A stretch of 42,362 nucleotides of DNA from Anaerolineae bacterium (lineage in GTDB: Bacteria; Chloroflexota; Anaerolineae; Aggregatilineales; UBA2796). How positions within the stretch are numbered: position 1 is the stretch's first letter; each line of letters begins with the position of its first letter. The position numbers and the translations under genes are program-made. Location: positions 1 through 42,362 of the forward strand of contig JAHBVJ010000047.1 in assembly GCA_019637615.1 (NCBI GenBank), written 5' to 3'. The notes under the pieces are model-generated. The model made no database searches and was not told the origin of the DNA. It saw nothing but the letters and a program-made list of their open reading frames with translations. Shown here piece after piece: positions 17,366-25,651 of the stretch.

Positions 17366-18559
17366 ATGAAGCTTCGGTTATTGTTTTTAATGGTAGTGGG
17401 TGCGCTGCTGCTGGCGGGGTGCAACAACGATCCGGTCGTGGTCGTGGCGACGGCGGTACCCCTTGACGCGAACTTCCGCGTTTATCAGCATCCGACAGGC
17501 GTGTTCAGCTTGCGACTGCCGCCCAACTGGTCGGTGCGGGATGTCAGTCAGGGCAGCGCCATCCGCGTCGAGTTTTCGCCGCCGGATAATGAAGGCTTGC
17601 CCATGTCCGTGTACGTGATTAACACGGGCGCAGTGATGGACACCAACGAACTGCTGAATGCCATCGAGCAGTATCAGCAGGTGGTCAACGGCGATCCCAC
17701 CAAGTACACCGAAGTCAGCCGCAACGCGCAGGGCGATGGCAGTTGGCGCATCGCGGGCTTCCGTCACACGCCCATCGGCACGCGCGAACTGAACACCTTC
17801 ATCCAAGCGGATAAAGCCTACCTGACCGCCATCGAGATCGACCTGACCAACCTCAACGAGGCGCAGCGCGAGACACTGCATACCATCGTCAACACCTACC
17901 GCGTCAACCCGAACGCGGTTGTCAACATTAGCAGTCTGCAAGTCGCCGCCGACAATGCCGACTCGAACACCGGCGCGCTTGAATTCAGCGGCATGTACGC
18001 GTGGACGAATCCGCAGGGCATCTTCATCGTCAACGGGCTGGTCAAAAATACCTCGCTCAACCCGATGGAAGCCATCCGCGTCACGGCGCTGCTGTTCGAT
18101 GCGCAAGATAACGTGCTGGTCGAGCAGCCTGAAGTGATCGCCGTGGAAATCTTGGAACCCGGCTTGACCACGCCCTTTTCGATCCGCTTTCGGGGTGGCA
18201 AACCGTCACAAACGGTACGTTATGAGCTGCGTGGCGCGTCCCGCTACGCCGAAACTGCCGTCAAAACCTACCTCAATGATGACAACTTCTTACGCGGCAA
18301 CGTCGAAGCCAAATACAACGCCGATGGCTTCCTGACCGTTACGGGCGATGTTGTCAACAAGACGCAGGGCTTGGCGCGCTTCGTCAAAGTCATCGTCGCG
18401 GTGAAAAATGAGCAAGAGCAGATCGTGGCGACGGAAAGCGTTTTCTTGTCCAAACCCGATCTGCTACCGGGGGAAACCTCCAAATTCGAGGTGGTTTTCT
18501 ATGAGCTAGGCGGACAGGCCGCGCGCTTCGAACTGCGCATCGAGGGTAAAAGCGGCTGA
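17366..18559 (+). CDS. Lipoprotein with two FxLYD domains
   Basis: A lipoprotein of about 397 residues. The start is taken as ATG 17366 (an in-frame GTG lies 15 bases before). The signal is MKLRLLFLMVVGALLLAGC, with lipobox Leu-Leu-Ala-Gly-Cys. After the lipid Cys comes a PsbP/DUF1795-like alpha-beta region (FRVYQHPTGVFSLRLPPNWSV to the NTYRVNP end). Two FxLYD beta-sandwich domains follow, recognisable from FIVNGLVKNTSLNPMEAIRVTALLFD and LTVTGDVVNKTQGLARFVKVIVAV. It should be anchored on the outer face of the cytoplasmic membrane. FxLYD domains are common in cell-surface proteins of this phylum; no substrate is known. The glycosyltransferase gene follows after 40 bases in the same direction. 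Confidence 0.85.
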   Translation: MKLRLLFLMVVGALLLAGCNNDPVVVVATAVPLDANFRVYQHPTGVFSLRLPPNWSVRDVSQGSAIRVEFSPPDNEGLPMSVYVINTGAVMDTNELLNAIEQYQQVVNGDPTKYTEVSRNAQGDGSWRIAGFRHTPIGTRELNTFIQADKAYLTAIEIDLTNLNEAQRETLHTIVNTYRVNPNAVVNISSLQVAADNADSNTGALEFSGMYAWTNPQGIFIVNGLVKNTSLNPMEAIRVTALLFDAQDNVLVEQPEVIAVEILEPGLTTPFSIRFRGGKPSQTVRYELRGASRYAETAVKTYLNDDNFLRGNVEAKYNADGFLTVTGDVVNKTQGLARFVKVIVAVKNEQEQIVATESVFLSKPDLLPGETSKFEVVFYELGGQAARFELRIEGKSG

Positions 18560-18599
18560 CCTAGCGCGTTGTCTGCGCAGTCTCTTGAGGGGGATTGCC

Positions 18600-19859
18600 A
18601 TGAACATCACGATCATTGCTCTCGGTTCACGCGGCGACACGCAGCCTTACGTCGCCTTGGCGCTTGGCTTGCAGCAGGCGGGGCACAGCGTCCGCCTATG
18701 CGCGGGCGACAACTTCCAAGAATTCGTCACCGGTTACGGCATCGATTTCCTCCCCATCGGCGTAGACATTCAACATTTCATCAACACGCGCATCCCGCAA
18801 GTGCTGGAAAGCGGACGTAACATCATTTCCGCCATTCGCCAGATGTCTGAGGAGGGCACAGCAGCGGCAGACATAATGTGGAAGAATGTCCAGATCGCGT
18901 GCGAGGGCTGTGATGTGATCTGCGCCAATATCTTGGGCATTGGCGCGGCGTGCATCGCGCAGCAGCGTCATCTTCCCTGTTTTCTGCTGCACACCATGCC
19001 ACTGATCGGACGCACGCGCACGGTAGCACCTATCTTCCTATCGCAGCGCTGGAAATTGGGCGGCAGTCTTAACCTCTTGCTCCACGATATGACCGAAGGC
19101 TTACTGAAGCAGATGCTGCGACAGCCGATCAATCAGTGGCGCGCGGCGGCAGGTGTCCCACCATTGCCGCGTGGAGGGTGGCGCTTCGATTCTCTCCCCG
19201 GCTTGACCGTTCCCATGCTCTACGCTTACAGTGCCGCCATCGTCCCGCGCCCTGCGGACTGGCTGCCTCATTGGCAGGCCACCGGCTACTGGTTTCTCGA
19301 TGCGCCGCCCACATGGCAGCCGCCCGCTGATCTCGTGAACTTCTTGGAAGCGGGCGATCCACCCGTCTACATCGGATTCGGCAGCATCGCCAACCGCCGC
19401 CCCGAACACGTCACGCGGATCGTACTGGACGCGCTGAAACAGACCGGACAGCGTGGCATCCTCGCCACTGGCTGGGGTGGTCTCGCGCAGATTGAGATGC
19501 CGGATACCGTATTCTGCGCCGACGCGATCCCGCATGATTGGCTGTTCCCGCGCGTGTCGGCGGTCGTCCATCATGGCGGCGCGGGCACTACCGCCGCCGG
19601 ATTCCGTGCTGGCGTGCCGACTATCGTTGTCCCGCATTTGGGTGATCAATTCTACTGGGGCAGTCACGCCGAGCGATTAGGCGTCGGCGCGCGTCCGATC
19701 CCGCATAAACGGCTTACAGTGGAACGCCTCGCGGACGCTATCCGCCAAGTCACCTCTGATAGTGCCTTGCGACAGCGTGCCGCCTCGCTCGGTGCTGCCA
19801 TTCGCGCCGAAGATGGCGTTGGGACGGCAGTGCGTCTCATCGCGGAATACCGACCATGA
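18600..19859 (+). CDS. GT1-family glycosyltransferase (sterol/macrolide-type)
   Basis: A GT-B fold glycosyltransferase of about 419 residues. The N-terminal domain starts MNITIIALGSRGDTQPYVALALGLQQAGHSVRLC (the Glyco_transf_28 / sterol 3-beta-glucosyltransferase type). The C-terminal nucleotide-sugar site has VYIGFGSIANR and the HHGGAGTTAAGFRAGVPTIVVP signature, then GDQFYWG. Acceptors in this group are lipids, sterols, hopanoids or macrolides; nothing here tells which. GAGGGGG lies upstream of ATG 18600, making it preferable to the in-frame TTG five codons earlier. No membrane segment; likely cytoplasmic or membrane-associated. Confidence 0.9.
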   Translation: MNITIIALGSRGDTQPYVALALGLQQAGHSVRLCAGDNFQEFVTGYGIDFLPIGVDIQHFINTRIPQVLESGRNIISAIRQMSEEGTAAADIMWKNVQIACEGCDVICANILGIGAACIAQQRHLPCFLLHTMPLIGRTRTVAPIFLSQRWKLGGSLNLLLHDMTEGLLKQMLRQPINQWRAAAGVPPLPRGGWRFDSLPGLTVPMLYAYSAAIVPRPADWLPHWQATGYWFLDAPPTWQPPADLVNFLEAGDPPVYIGFGSIANRRPEHVTRIVLDALKQTGQRGILATGWGGLAQIEMPDTVFCADAIPHDWLFPRVSAVVHHGGAGTTAAGFRAGVPTIVVPHLGDQFYWGSHAERLGVGARPIPHKRLTVERLADAIRQVTSDSALRQRAASLGAAIRAEDGVGTAVRLIAEYRP

Positions 19860-19881
19860 GCACGTATGCGAAGTACGCGCA

Positions 19882-20442
19882 ATGATTACCGCACGGCGCA
19901 TCATCCTCGGCGGAGTAGCCTTGACGCTCATCATCGCATTAGCATGTGCGGGTGCTATCTACATGGTGTATTTCAAAGATGAACTACAAAACAGGCAAAG
20001 CTTTCGCGTGTATTCAAACGCGAGTCTTAAGTTTGAAGAACGCGGGATTTATGGGAGTGGAATCACCACAACATCAGTCTACTATTGGTCTTCTGACTCA
20101 TTGACGGCGATTCAAACCTATTATGCTTTACTTCCGCTCGAATTTAGACAAGGTAACGCAACGTCGCAATGGTGGATAGCCGCCTATACAAGTGATGATT
20201 TGGCGGCTAAAGCTCCAATTTCGATGACTCCTGCTTTGACCCACTCCAATTTTTGCGATCCGTTTGGCTCATATACGTGTGTCTCGATAACGCTCATAGA
20301 TCTAGCCAACGGCAACTCTGATAAGCTGCTGCCAATTACCCCGCACCGATTTTGGGGTGAAAATCCAGAATTTGACGCCAAGCTGCAATCACTTCCTCAA
20401 ACTGGGACGTTGATCATTTACACGTATTTCTTGAGAAAATAG
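19882..20442 (+). CDS. Small signal-anchored protein of unknown function
   Basis: A 186-residue protein whose N-terminus is a single membrane or signal segment (MITARRIILGGVALTLIIALACAGAIYMVYF). The outer part is a beta-rich domain with SNFCDPFGSYTCVSITLIDL, where two Cys could form a disulphide. The frame is open 40 codons further upstream, overlapping the glycosyltransferase gene, but that part is its shadow; ATG 19882 is chosen because it begins the signal segment. Base composition is more AT-rich than its neighbours. I recognise no family. Confidence 0.6.
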   Translation: MITARRIILGGVALTLIIALACAGAIYMVYFKDELQNRQSFRVYSNASLKFEERGIYGSGITTTSVYYWSSDSLTAIQTYYALLPLEFRQGNATSQWWIAAYTSDDLAAKAPISMTPALTHSNFCDPFGSYTCVSITLIDLANGNSDKLLPITPHRFWGENPEFDAKLQSLPQTGTLIIYTYFLRK

Positions 20443-20516
20443 CACGGGACACGAGTGCGAACCTAATCTTCATCTGCGTGGGCAGGTTCAACAGCAACCT
20501 TCGCCTAGATACGGAG

Positions 20517-20535
20517 GGGCTTGGCGACCAAGCCC
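20517..20535. terminator. Hairpin between convergent genes
   Basis: GGGCTTGG (20517-20524) pairs with CCAAGCCC (20528-20535) across a 3-base loop, between the 19882 gene and the opposing DUF4386 gene. A wider pairing of GCGTGGGC with GCCCACGC is also possible. There is no T tract. Confidence 0.5.
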
Positions 20536-20551
20536 ACGCTGCCTATAGCAT

Positions 20552-21229
20552 TTACGCCAGTACGAGCACCACGCCAGAGATGATCAGCCACAGCGACCAC
20601 AGAATGTAGCTGATCGCCACGATCATGCCCGCTGGCTTCCATCCGGCGGGTTCCAGCAGCCCGATCAGAATGCCGACCGCCGACACGATGCCCAGCACAG
20701 CGATGAGCGGGCTGAACAGCGACGACGACAGCATCATCACGCTGATCAGGATCGTCCACGCGCCAGTGAAGAGATAGCCGAGATGTTCACCGATGGCGAC
20801 GCCCATGAATTGATGGAACGCGTTGAACACGACGCCTACAGCATCGCGGGTCGCTGGCGTGGCGGATGGCGCGTTGTACTGCGCCGCCAGCGTCGGGACG
20901 AGGAACGTCCAGCGGAATAAGCCCATCGTCTGCACCAGCGCGCTGACCACGCCCACGATAGCGGAGGCGGCGGCAAGCTGCGGATTCTGGTCGATGAATA
21001 CCTGCTGAAACAGGAGCGCCAGCGGCGCAGCCAGCAGCGCGGTCAGCGCGAATCCGTACCACAGCATGATCAGACGCGACCCACCATCCGCGAACCGCTT
21101 GAGGATATAGTCTGTCGGTTTGCGCAAGATGTCCGGATATTCGAATGCGCGTCCGAGCGCGAAAAACAGCACATTGAACGCGATGGGCAAAGCAATCAGA
21201 ACCAAGCCTGTGATACGAAAGAGCGACAT
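20552..21229 (-). CDS. DUF4386-like integral membrane protein
   Basis: A 225-residue membrane protein with about six hydrophobic segments and the pattern of DUF4386 proteins: an N-terminal helix, then FEYPDILRKPTDYILKRFADGG, LWYGFALTALLAAPLALLFQQ, VVGVVSALVQTMGLFRW and a terminal LEPAGWKPAG...LWLIISGVVLVLA. The function of the family is unknown. The upstream region holds a strong operator-like palindrome overlapping a promoter, so the gene is probably controlled by a TetR- or MarR-type regulator. No regulator gene is present in the window. Confidence 0.8.
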   Translation of the reverse strand: MSLFRITGLVLIALPIAFNVLFFALGRAFEYPDILRKPTDYILKRFADGGSRLIMLWYGFALTALLAAPLALLFQQVFIDQNPQLAAASAIVGVVSALVQTMGLFRWTFLVPTLAAQYNAPSATPATRDAVGVVFNAFHQFMGVAIGEHLGYLFTGAWTILISVMMLSSSLFSPLIAVLGIVSAVGILIGLLEPAGWKPAGMIVAISYILWSLWLIISGVVLVLA

Positions 21230-21286
21230 TGTTCACCAACCCCCTATTGGCCTCATGATGGAGCGCCTGTAGCCAAGTAATTTACG

Positions 21287-21338
21287 TTTAGAGTATTTAC
21301 TCTAAAATCAGAGTAGAGCAATTACTCTAAAATGTCAA
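21287..21338 (-). promoter_or_regulatory. Promoter with overlapping palindromic operators
   Basis: On the minus strand, TTGACA (21333-21338) is followed after exactly 17 bases by TACTCT (21310-21315), a reasonable promoter for the DUF4386 gene. The region is packed with AGAGTA half-sites. TTTAGAGTA at 21287-21295 and TACTCTAAA at 21298-21306 form a perfect 9-base inverted repeat with a 2-base spacer. AGAGTA at 21310-21315 and TACTCT at 21323-21328 form a second pair. TTACTCTAAAAT is directly repeated with a 25-base period. This is the pattern of a repressor operator. Confidence 0.75.
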
Positions 21339-21457
21339 GAGGTCACTTTTTCAACGGCCAATTTGCCGGAAATCCCGCCTGAATCGGCCTTCTCTGCTCC
21401 ATCATTACGCTTGCCCGCCGCTTACACGTCGCTCCGCACAGCCGCGTTAAAATGTTA

Positions 21458-21488
21458 TTGACATACACGAATCAGAGTTAGGGATAAC
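21458..21488 (+). promoter_or_regulatory. Candidate promoter for the NodB-like gene
   Basis: TTGACA at 21458-21463 is followed by GATAAC-like sequence at 21483-21488 (19-base spacing), about 37 bases before ATG 21525. The -35 is perfect; the -10 is weak. Confidence 0.4.
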
Positions 21489-21524
21489 ACTAACATTGCG
21501 TTTGCCTTTGTTCAGGAGCTTCTC

Positions 21525-22547
21525 ATGGTACCCGCCTCACGATCCATCCCACGGATCAGCCTCTTAATCGCACTACTCGTTTCCTTAGTTAGTTTTAGTT
21601 CTCCCGTCCATCCCACCTATGCGCAAAGCATCGCCCCATTTCGGGTCTACATGGCGTTTGAGGATGGGCCAACCGATGCATACACGCCGGAAATCCTCGA
21701 CATTCTGGCGCAGTATGGAGCCAAAGCCTCTTTCTCGATCGCTGGTTATCAGATCAAAGGGAAAGAAGCCATCCTCCAGCGTGAAGTCCGCGAAGGTCAC
21801 GCCCTCATCAATCACCTGTGGTCAGAACCCGGTGGCTATGCGGGTTCCGCCGACGAAGCTGTGATCAAGTCTTATCTCGATACCGAAAAAGCCATCCGTG
21901 AGGCGCTTGGCGGCGAGGTCGGGCGCTACGATGCGCAGGTGAAGATGTTCTGGCAACCCGGCGGCGGAGCCAAACCGCTCCCCGCTATCGACGGCGTACA
22001 GGCTATCACGTATAACTGGATGGTCGATAGCGGCGATTGCGGCGGCGGCATGGAAGGCAAAGATTATTTCGATCCTGCTGTCATCGATAACGTTTTGAAT
22101 GAACCTGTGTCGAAAAATGTTTTCTGGAACGTCTATGATTATGGCGATGGCGTCGTCATCGCCTTCCACGACATCAACCGTGTCACCGCCCGCGTGCTGC
22201 CTGCCATTCTGGGTGAGCTGCAATCGGCAGGCGCGACGTTCTTGGCGTTGCCCCGCCCGTGGGATCAGGTTGGCACGCTCGCCGTGCGGATCGGCGTGCC
22301 TCCAGCGGAGGGCGCTGGCATCCCCGGCGCGACCATGCACGCGGCTACCTTGGCCTTAGCGCGGGTGCGCTCTGAGCCAACGCAGAGCCACAACATCATC
22401 ACGACGTTGCCAATGAATACCACGGTGATTGCCATCGGACGCACCAAAGGCTGGATTCAGGTGCAGTATGACGGCGGTGTGGGCTGGATCGCGCGCGATC
22501 TGCTGAAAATCTATGGCCCAATCCCCAATTTACCGCTCGTGCAATAA
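21525..22547 (+). CDS. Secreted NodB-like polysaccharide deacetylase with SH3 domain, altered active site
   Basis: A 340-residue exported protein: signal peptide to about residue 34 (ending HPTYAQ), a NodB-fold domain (about 40-245), and a C-terminal SH3b-like domain (about 265-335, TTLPMNTTVIAIGRTKGWIQVQYDGGVGWIARDLL). In NodB deacetylases motif 1 is T-F-D-D-G-P; here it is A-F-E-D-G-P (Glu46, Asp47). Motif 2, H-x-x-x-H, reads His97-L-W-S-Glu101. Motif 3, R-x-P-x-G, reads W-Q-P-G-G. Motif 5, with His215-Asp216, is retained. The catalytic base and one metal ligand are thus replaced by Glu. AGGAG precedes ATG by six bases. It may bind cell-wall glycan without deacetylating it. Confidence 0.82.
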   Translation: MVPASRSIPRISLLIALLVSLVSFSSPVHPTYAQSIAPFRVYMAFEDGPTDAYTPEILDILAQYGAKASFSIAGYQIKGKEAILQREVREGHALINHLWSEPGGYAGSADEAVIKSYLDTEKAIREALGGEVGRYDAQVKMFWQPGGGAKPLPAIDGVQAITYNWMVDSGDCGGGMEGKDYFDPAVIDNVLNEPVSKNVFWNVYDYGDGVVIAFHDINRVTARVLPAILGELQSAGATFLALPRPWDQVGTLAVRIGVPPAEGAGIPGATMHAATLALARVRSEPTQSHNIITTLPMNTTVIAIGRTKGWIQVQYDGGVGWIARDLLKIYGPIPNLPLVQ

Positions 22548-22556
22548 CGGCGATCG

Positions 22557-22592
22557 CTCGGCACTGGTGCGTTCTGCGGAACCAGTGCCGAG
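22557..22592. terminator. Hairpin between convergent genes
   Basis: CTCGGCACTGGT (22557-22568) pairs perfectly with ACCAGTGCCGAG (22581-22592) over a 12-base loop, between the NodB-like gene and the opposing DUF4276 gene. There is no T run. Confidence 0.6.
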
Positions 22593-22631
22593 ATAGCATG
22601 TAACTGGTTGATGGATGCGCTTGGTATTAGT

Positions 22632-23240
22632 TCAGTCGAATAAGTCAAGGAGCGCATTGCGGAACACTTGAAAGCTGTTGCTCCGGTTGCGCTCCGGTTC
22701 CATATGGTGCGAGATGTCTGTCGCGGCGCGAATTTTCTCTAGTCCGCCCGGATGATAAAATTTCAGGATGCGTTCGAGTTGCTCCCATGTGCCACCCCGG
22801 ATGGCGTCAGGATCGCGATAGGCTGCTTGCCGTGCGATATCTGGATCAACGCGCGGATACGCTGCCACAACAGCCTCAATATCTCCGAAAAACCATGCCT
22901 CAAGTTCTTCAATCGCGATCCGGTTGATAACTTGAAAATGTTGAGGGGTTGAACTGCGTGTCGCCAATCCCGCTTCTAGTGCGATGCGTTCGATCCGCCG
23001 TTTTAATTCCTCGCAATCCTCATCATCCCGATCAATGAGGACAATGACACGCCAGTCCTGATCACTGAAATGGCGATAGGTCTTCAGACGATTAGGAAGG
23101 TTTCTCAGCAGCGCCAACTTGCCCGGAAATGGGTAAATCTCATACTCAAATTTATCTGTGTAGTCCTGCAAAATACGTGGCACCAGCTCAACTAAGGCAG
23201 CTTCTGCGGAAGCCTCTTCAACATAAAAATGTAACAACAT
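22632..23240 (-). CDS. DUF4276 family protein (Toprim-like)
   Basis: A 202-residue protein of the DUF4276 type. It has a conserved acidic start (LHFYVEEASAE, Glu8 and Glu9) and a later IVLIDRDDEDCEEL with Asp70, Asp72 and Asp73, the Glu then Asp-x-Asp layout of a Toprim metal site. NRIAIEELEAWFFGD and AYRDPDAIRGGTWEQLERIL are also typical of the family. Toprim proteins paired with ABC-type ATPases act as nucleases in OLD-like and PARIS-like defence systems, so it is the likely effector of the ATPase encoded 13 bases upstream. GGGGAT lies before the ATG. Confidence 0.82.
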   Translation of the reverse strand: MLLHFYVEEASAEAALVELVPRILQDYTDKFEYEIYPFPGKLALLRNLPNRLKTYRHFSDQDWRVIVLIDRDDEDCEELKRRIERIALEAGLATRSSTPQHFQVINRIAIEELEAWFFGDIEAVVAAYPRVDPDIARQAAYRDPDAIRGGTWEQLERILKFYHPGGLEKIRAATDISHHMEPERNRSNSFQVFRNALLDLFD

Positions 23241-23253
23241 GGCGATCCCCGTC

Positions 23254-24495
23254 TCATGAGCGCTGAGGACGACGAGTTTTCAAACCCCCGGCATTGGTCA
23301 ATGGATCACCCACGTCAAATTGGTTTTCCATCCACAAATCACCGAGCAATGCGCTGTTAGCGACAAACTCCCTGATACGCTCCATATCCGATGCTCGATG
23401 AGCTTTTGTGTAGCCATCTTCATCGCGATACAACACCCACAATTCCTCTGGTTTCAACCCGTTCACGAAAAACGGAGAATGTGTAGTCACCATCAACTGC
23501 GTGCGTGCGGATGCGTTGCGACATTCTTCAACAAGGTTTTGTAACAAACGTGGATGAAGCTGATTTTCTGGTTCTTCGATTCCAATGAGTCGTGGCGGGT
23601 CGGGATCGTACAGCACTGTGAGATAGGCCAGCATTTTCAAGGTGCCGTCGGAAACATATTTCGCCATGATGGGTCGCTCGAACGGCGCATCCTTGATCTG
23701 CAACAGAAGACGCCCATCTTGCATAATATCGGCCTCTACGCGTTCGAGGCGTGGGACTCGCTGTGACAGACGTTCAAGGATTTGGTCAAGTCTATCGGGG
23801 TGTTGTTCACGTAGATATTGAATCACATTGGGAAGGTTGTCGCCCGTCGCGGTGAGGCGCTCTTGTGGCCCCGCTTCAGGAATTCCCCGTGAGTTGTCCG
23901 CACTTAAATACGATAGATACCATCCCGTGATGAACTCACGCAGAGCATTCACGCGCGGATGTTTCGCAAGTTGACCGAGCGTATTCACCGCTAACACATC
24001 GGGAGAGGACAGGACTTCTTCGACACGTTCATCTCCCGCACCGGGTTCTTCGCCAGCGACAACGCTTCCCCGCCCGCGTTTAAAGTTTAGGAAACGATAC
24101 GGCGCTCCATATTGCCGTCCTCGACGCCAACTTAACCATTCGTCCTCGACGAACGGGCCGCGTGCATTTTCATTGATCGACAGATGGTAGGTGATCAGGG
24201 CACTCGTTGGAGTCTCACGGTATTTCAACTCAAATTCAATCGGGCCATCGGCGTTTCGACTGCGCAATTCACGGAAACGATTACGCTTGTCCCACGCTTT
24301 TCGCAGCCCCACGCTAAAACATTCCGCGAGAAACGCAAACACATCGAATATAGTCGATTTTCCACTGCCATTTGGCCCCAAAAATACGGTAAGGGGCGTT
24401 AGCTCTCGCAACTCTAGATCGCGCAACGCACGATAATTTTTTACCTGAATCGACTCGATGCGAGGCACTGCTTCGCTCGATGCTGAGATATTCAT
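23254..24495 (-). CDS. AAA/ABC-type ATPase (AAA_21), partner of DUF4276 protein
   Basis: A 413-residue RecF/SMC-like ATPase. Walker A Gly-Pro-Asn-Gly-Ser-Gly-Lys-Ser is at 40-47, the signature region KYVSDGTLKMLAYLTVL at 279-295, Walker B LIGIEEPENQLHP at 303-315, and the switch His in MVTTHSPFF at 335-343. It should dimerise and hydrolyse ATP, probably sensing DNA or phage components. The frame is open 19 codons further upstream, but ATG 24495 has GGAG five bases before it. The two-gene layout with a Toprim-like protein is that of a candidate defence module. It differs from PARIS by its DUF4276 rather than DUF4435 partner. Confidence 0.88.
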   Translation of the reverse strand: MNISASSEAVPRIESIQVKNYRALRDLELRELTPLTVFLGPNGSGKSTIFDVFAFLAECFSVGLRKAWDKRNRFRELRSRNADGPIEFELKYRETPTSALITYHLSINENARGPFVEDEWLSWRRGRQYGAPYRFLNFKRGRGSVVAGEEPGAGDERVEEVLSSPDVLAVNTLGQLAKHPRVNALREFITGWYLSYLSADNSRGIPEAGPQERLTATGDNLPNVIQYLREQHPDRLDQILERLSQRVPRLERVEADIMQDGRLLLQIKDAPFERPIMAKYVSDGTLKMLAYLTVLYDPDPPRLIGIEEPENQLHPRLLQNLVEECRNASARTQLMVTTHSPFFVNGLKPEELWVLYRDEDGYTKAHRASDMERIREFVANSALLGDLWMENQFDVGDPLTNAGGLKTRRPQRS

Positions 24496-24683
24496 AGTTT
24501 CTCCGCAGTGAAGCCAATACTCCATTGGAGTTAGCTTGTGAATCATATCCATCTATCGACAAAAATGCCGATTCTGTGTATAGATGTCAAAATTACCTTC
24601 CTCGTTGCCTCACATGGGTGAGGAACTTCTGCGGGAAGCGGGTATAACAGTGGTGCCTGCGTACCGTGAGAGTGACGCGCTCT

Positions 24684-25550
24684 ATGCTCGATCTATACAG
24701 CCCCTATGAACGCATTCAATGGCGGAATCCGCTGTTCCAGCGCGAATTACGCTTGCTACGCTGGAAGCCGCATCCTCAGCTTATCCGCCAGATCAACTTC
24801 CGTACGCTTGGCTGGCTCGTGGCGCTGCAAATCGTGCTTTTTCTCGTCACCATCTTTACCTTCGAGGTCGGATCGCTATTCCCGTTGGCGATCATCCTCG
24901 GCGTCCAGATTCTGATCAGTATGGGCGCGGACTGCTACACACTGCTCGGCACGATTTATTTGTGGCAATCCCGACGCCAGCGCGAGTTATGGGATGCGCT
25001 CCGCCTGACCAATTTTGACGAGATGGAACTGGTGACGATCCTGTCCGCGTTGGCGGAGCTGCGATCATGGTTGGCGCTGCAAATCGACAGCACGCAGCGT
25101 GTCGCCTTGACGGCAATCGCCTTCATCGCGGCGGGAGGCATGTTGTGTACGCTGCCTACTAACGCGTTAACTGCCGCATGGGACGTGTTCTTCATGCGGA
25201 TCACGTTGATCGCGTTCGTATTCATGCAGGGGGTGCTCTATTTGCGTGCTCCGCTGTGGCGCTACCGCACGACGGTTATGCTCGGCGTGTGGGTAGCCGA
25301 GATCACGCGGGAGACGATCACCGCGCTGTTCACAGGCATTGCGGTTGTCTTTGGGCTGCGTTTGACCGTGATTTTCGGTGTGCTGGCATTAGCCACCCTA
25401 TACAGTCGCAGCACGGGTGGCGGCAGCGTGCTATTCAGCATCGTCATGCTTTGTCTTACTGGTTTGCTACCGCCGGTGACGTGGCGATTGTATGCGGGGC
25501 TACATGCATGGGCAGCGCGCCAAACCATCCGGCATATGTTCCAACAATGA
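24684..25550 (+). CDS. Integral membrane protein of unknown function
   Basis: A protein of about 288 residues with a polar N-terminus (YSPYERIQWRNPLFQRELRLLRW) and six or so hydrophobic segments. The N-terminus, with N-P-L-F-x-R-E-L, resembles the start of ABC-2-type permeases of the GldA/NosY kind, which begin N-P-x-x-x-R-E. No ABC ATPase gene is adjacent. An in-frame GTG start lies 18 bases upstream at 24666; ATG 24684 is chosen without strong ribosome-site support. The region 24553-24665 before it shows no other gene. Confidence 0.65.
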   Translation: MLDLYSPYERIQWRNPLFQRELRLLRWKPHPQLIRQINFRTLGWLVALQIVLFLVTIFTFEVGSLFPLAIILGVQILISMGADCYTLLGTIYLWQSRRQRELWDALRLTNFDEMELVTILSALAELRSWLALQIDSTQRVALTAIAFIAAGGMLCTLPTNALTAAWDVFFMRITLIAFVFMQGVLYLRAPLWRYRTTVMLGVWVAEITRETITALFTGIAVVFGLRLTVIFGVLALATLYSRSTGGGSVLFSIVMLCLTGLLPPVTWRLYAGLHAWAARQTIRHMFQQ

Positions 25551-25651
25551 CAACGTAGCAACATCGCGTAACAACCGAGTCACTATCTCGGCTCAACTCC
25601 TTGAATTAGGCGTCATCCGATGTTATTGTGCAGGCATATGTTGATGAAAGT

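Noticed and set aside
22632..24552. Calling the ATPase/DUF4276 pair PARIS or Gabija
   Set aside because: PARIS uses a DUF4435 partner and Gabija a UvrD-like helicase with an ATPase-Toprim fusion. The pair here only resembles them in layout.
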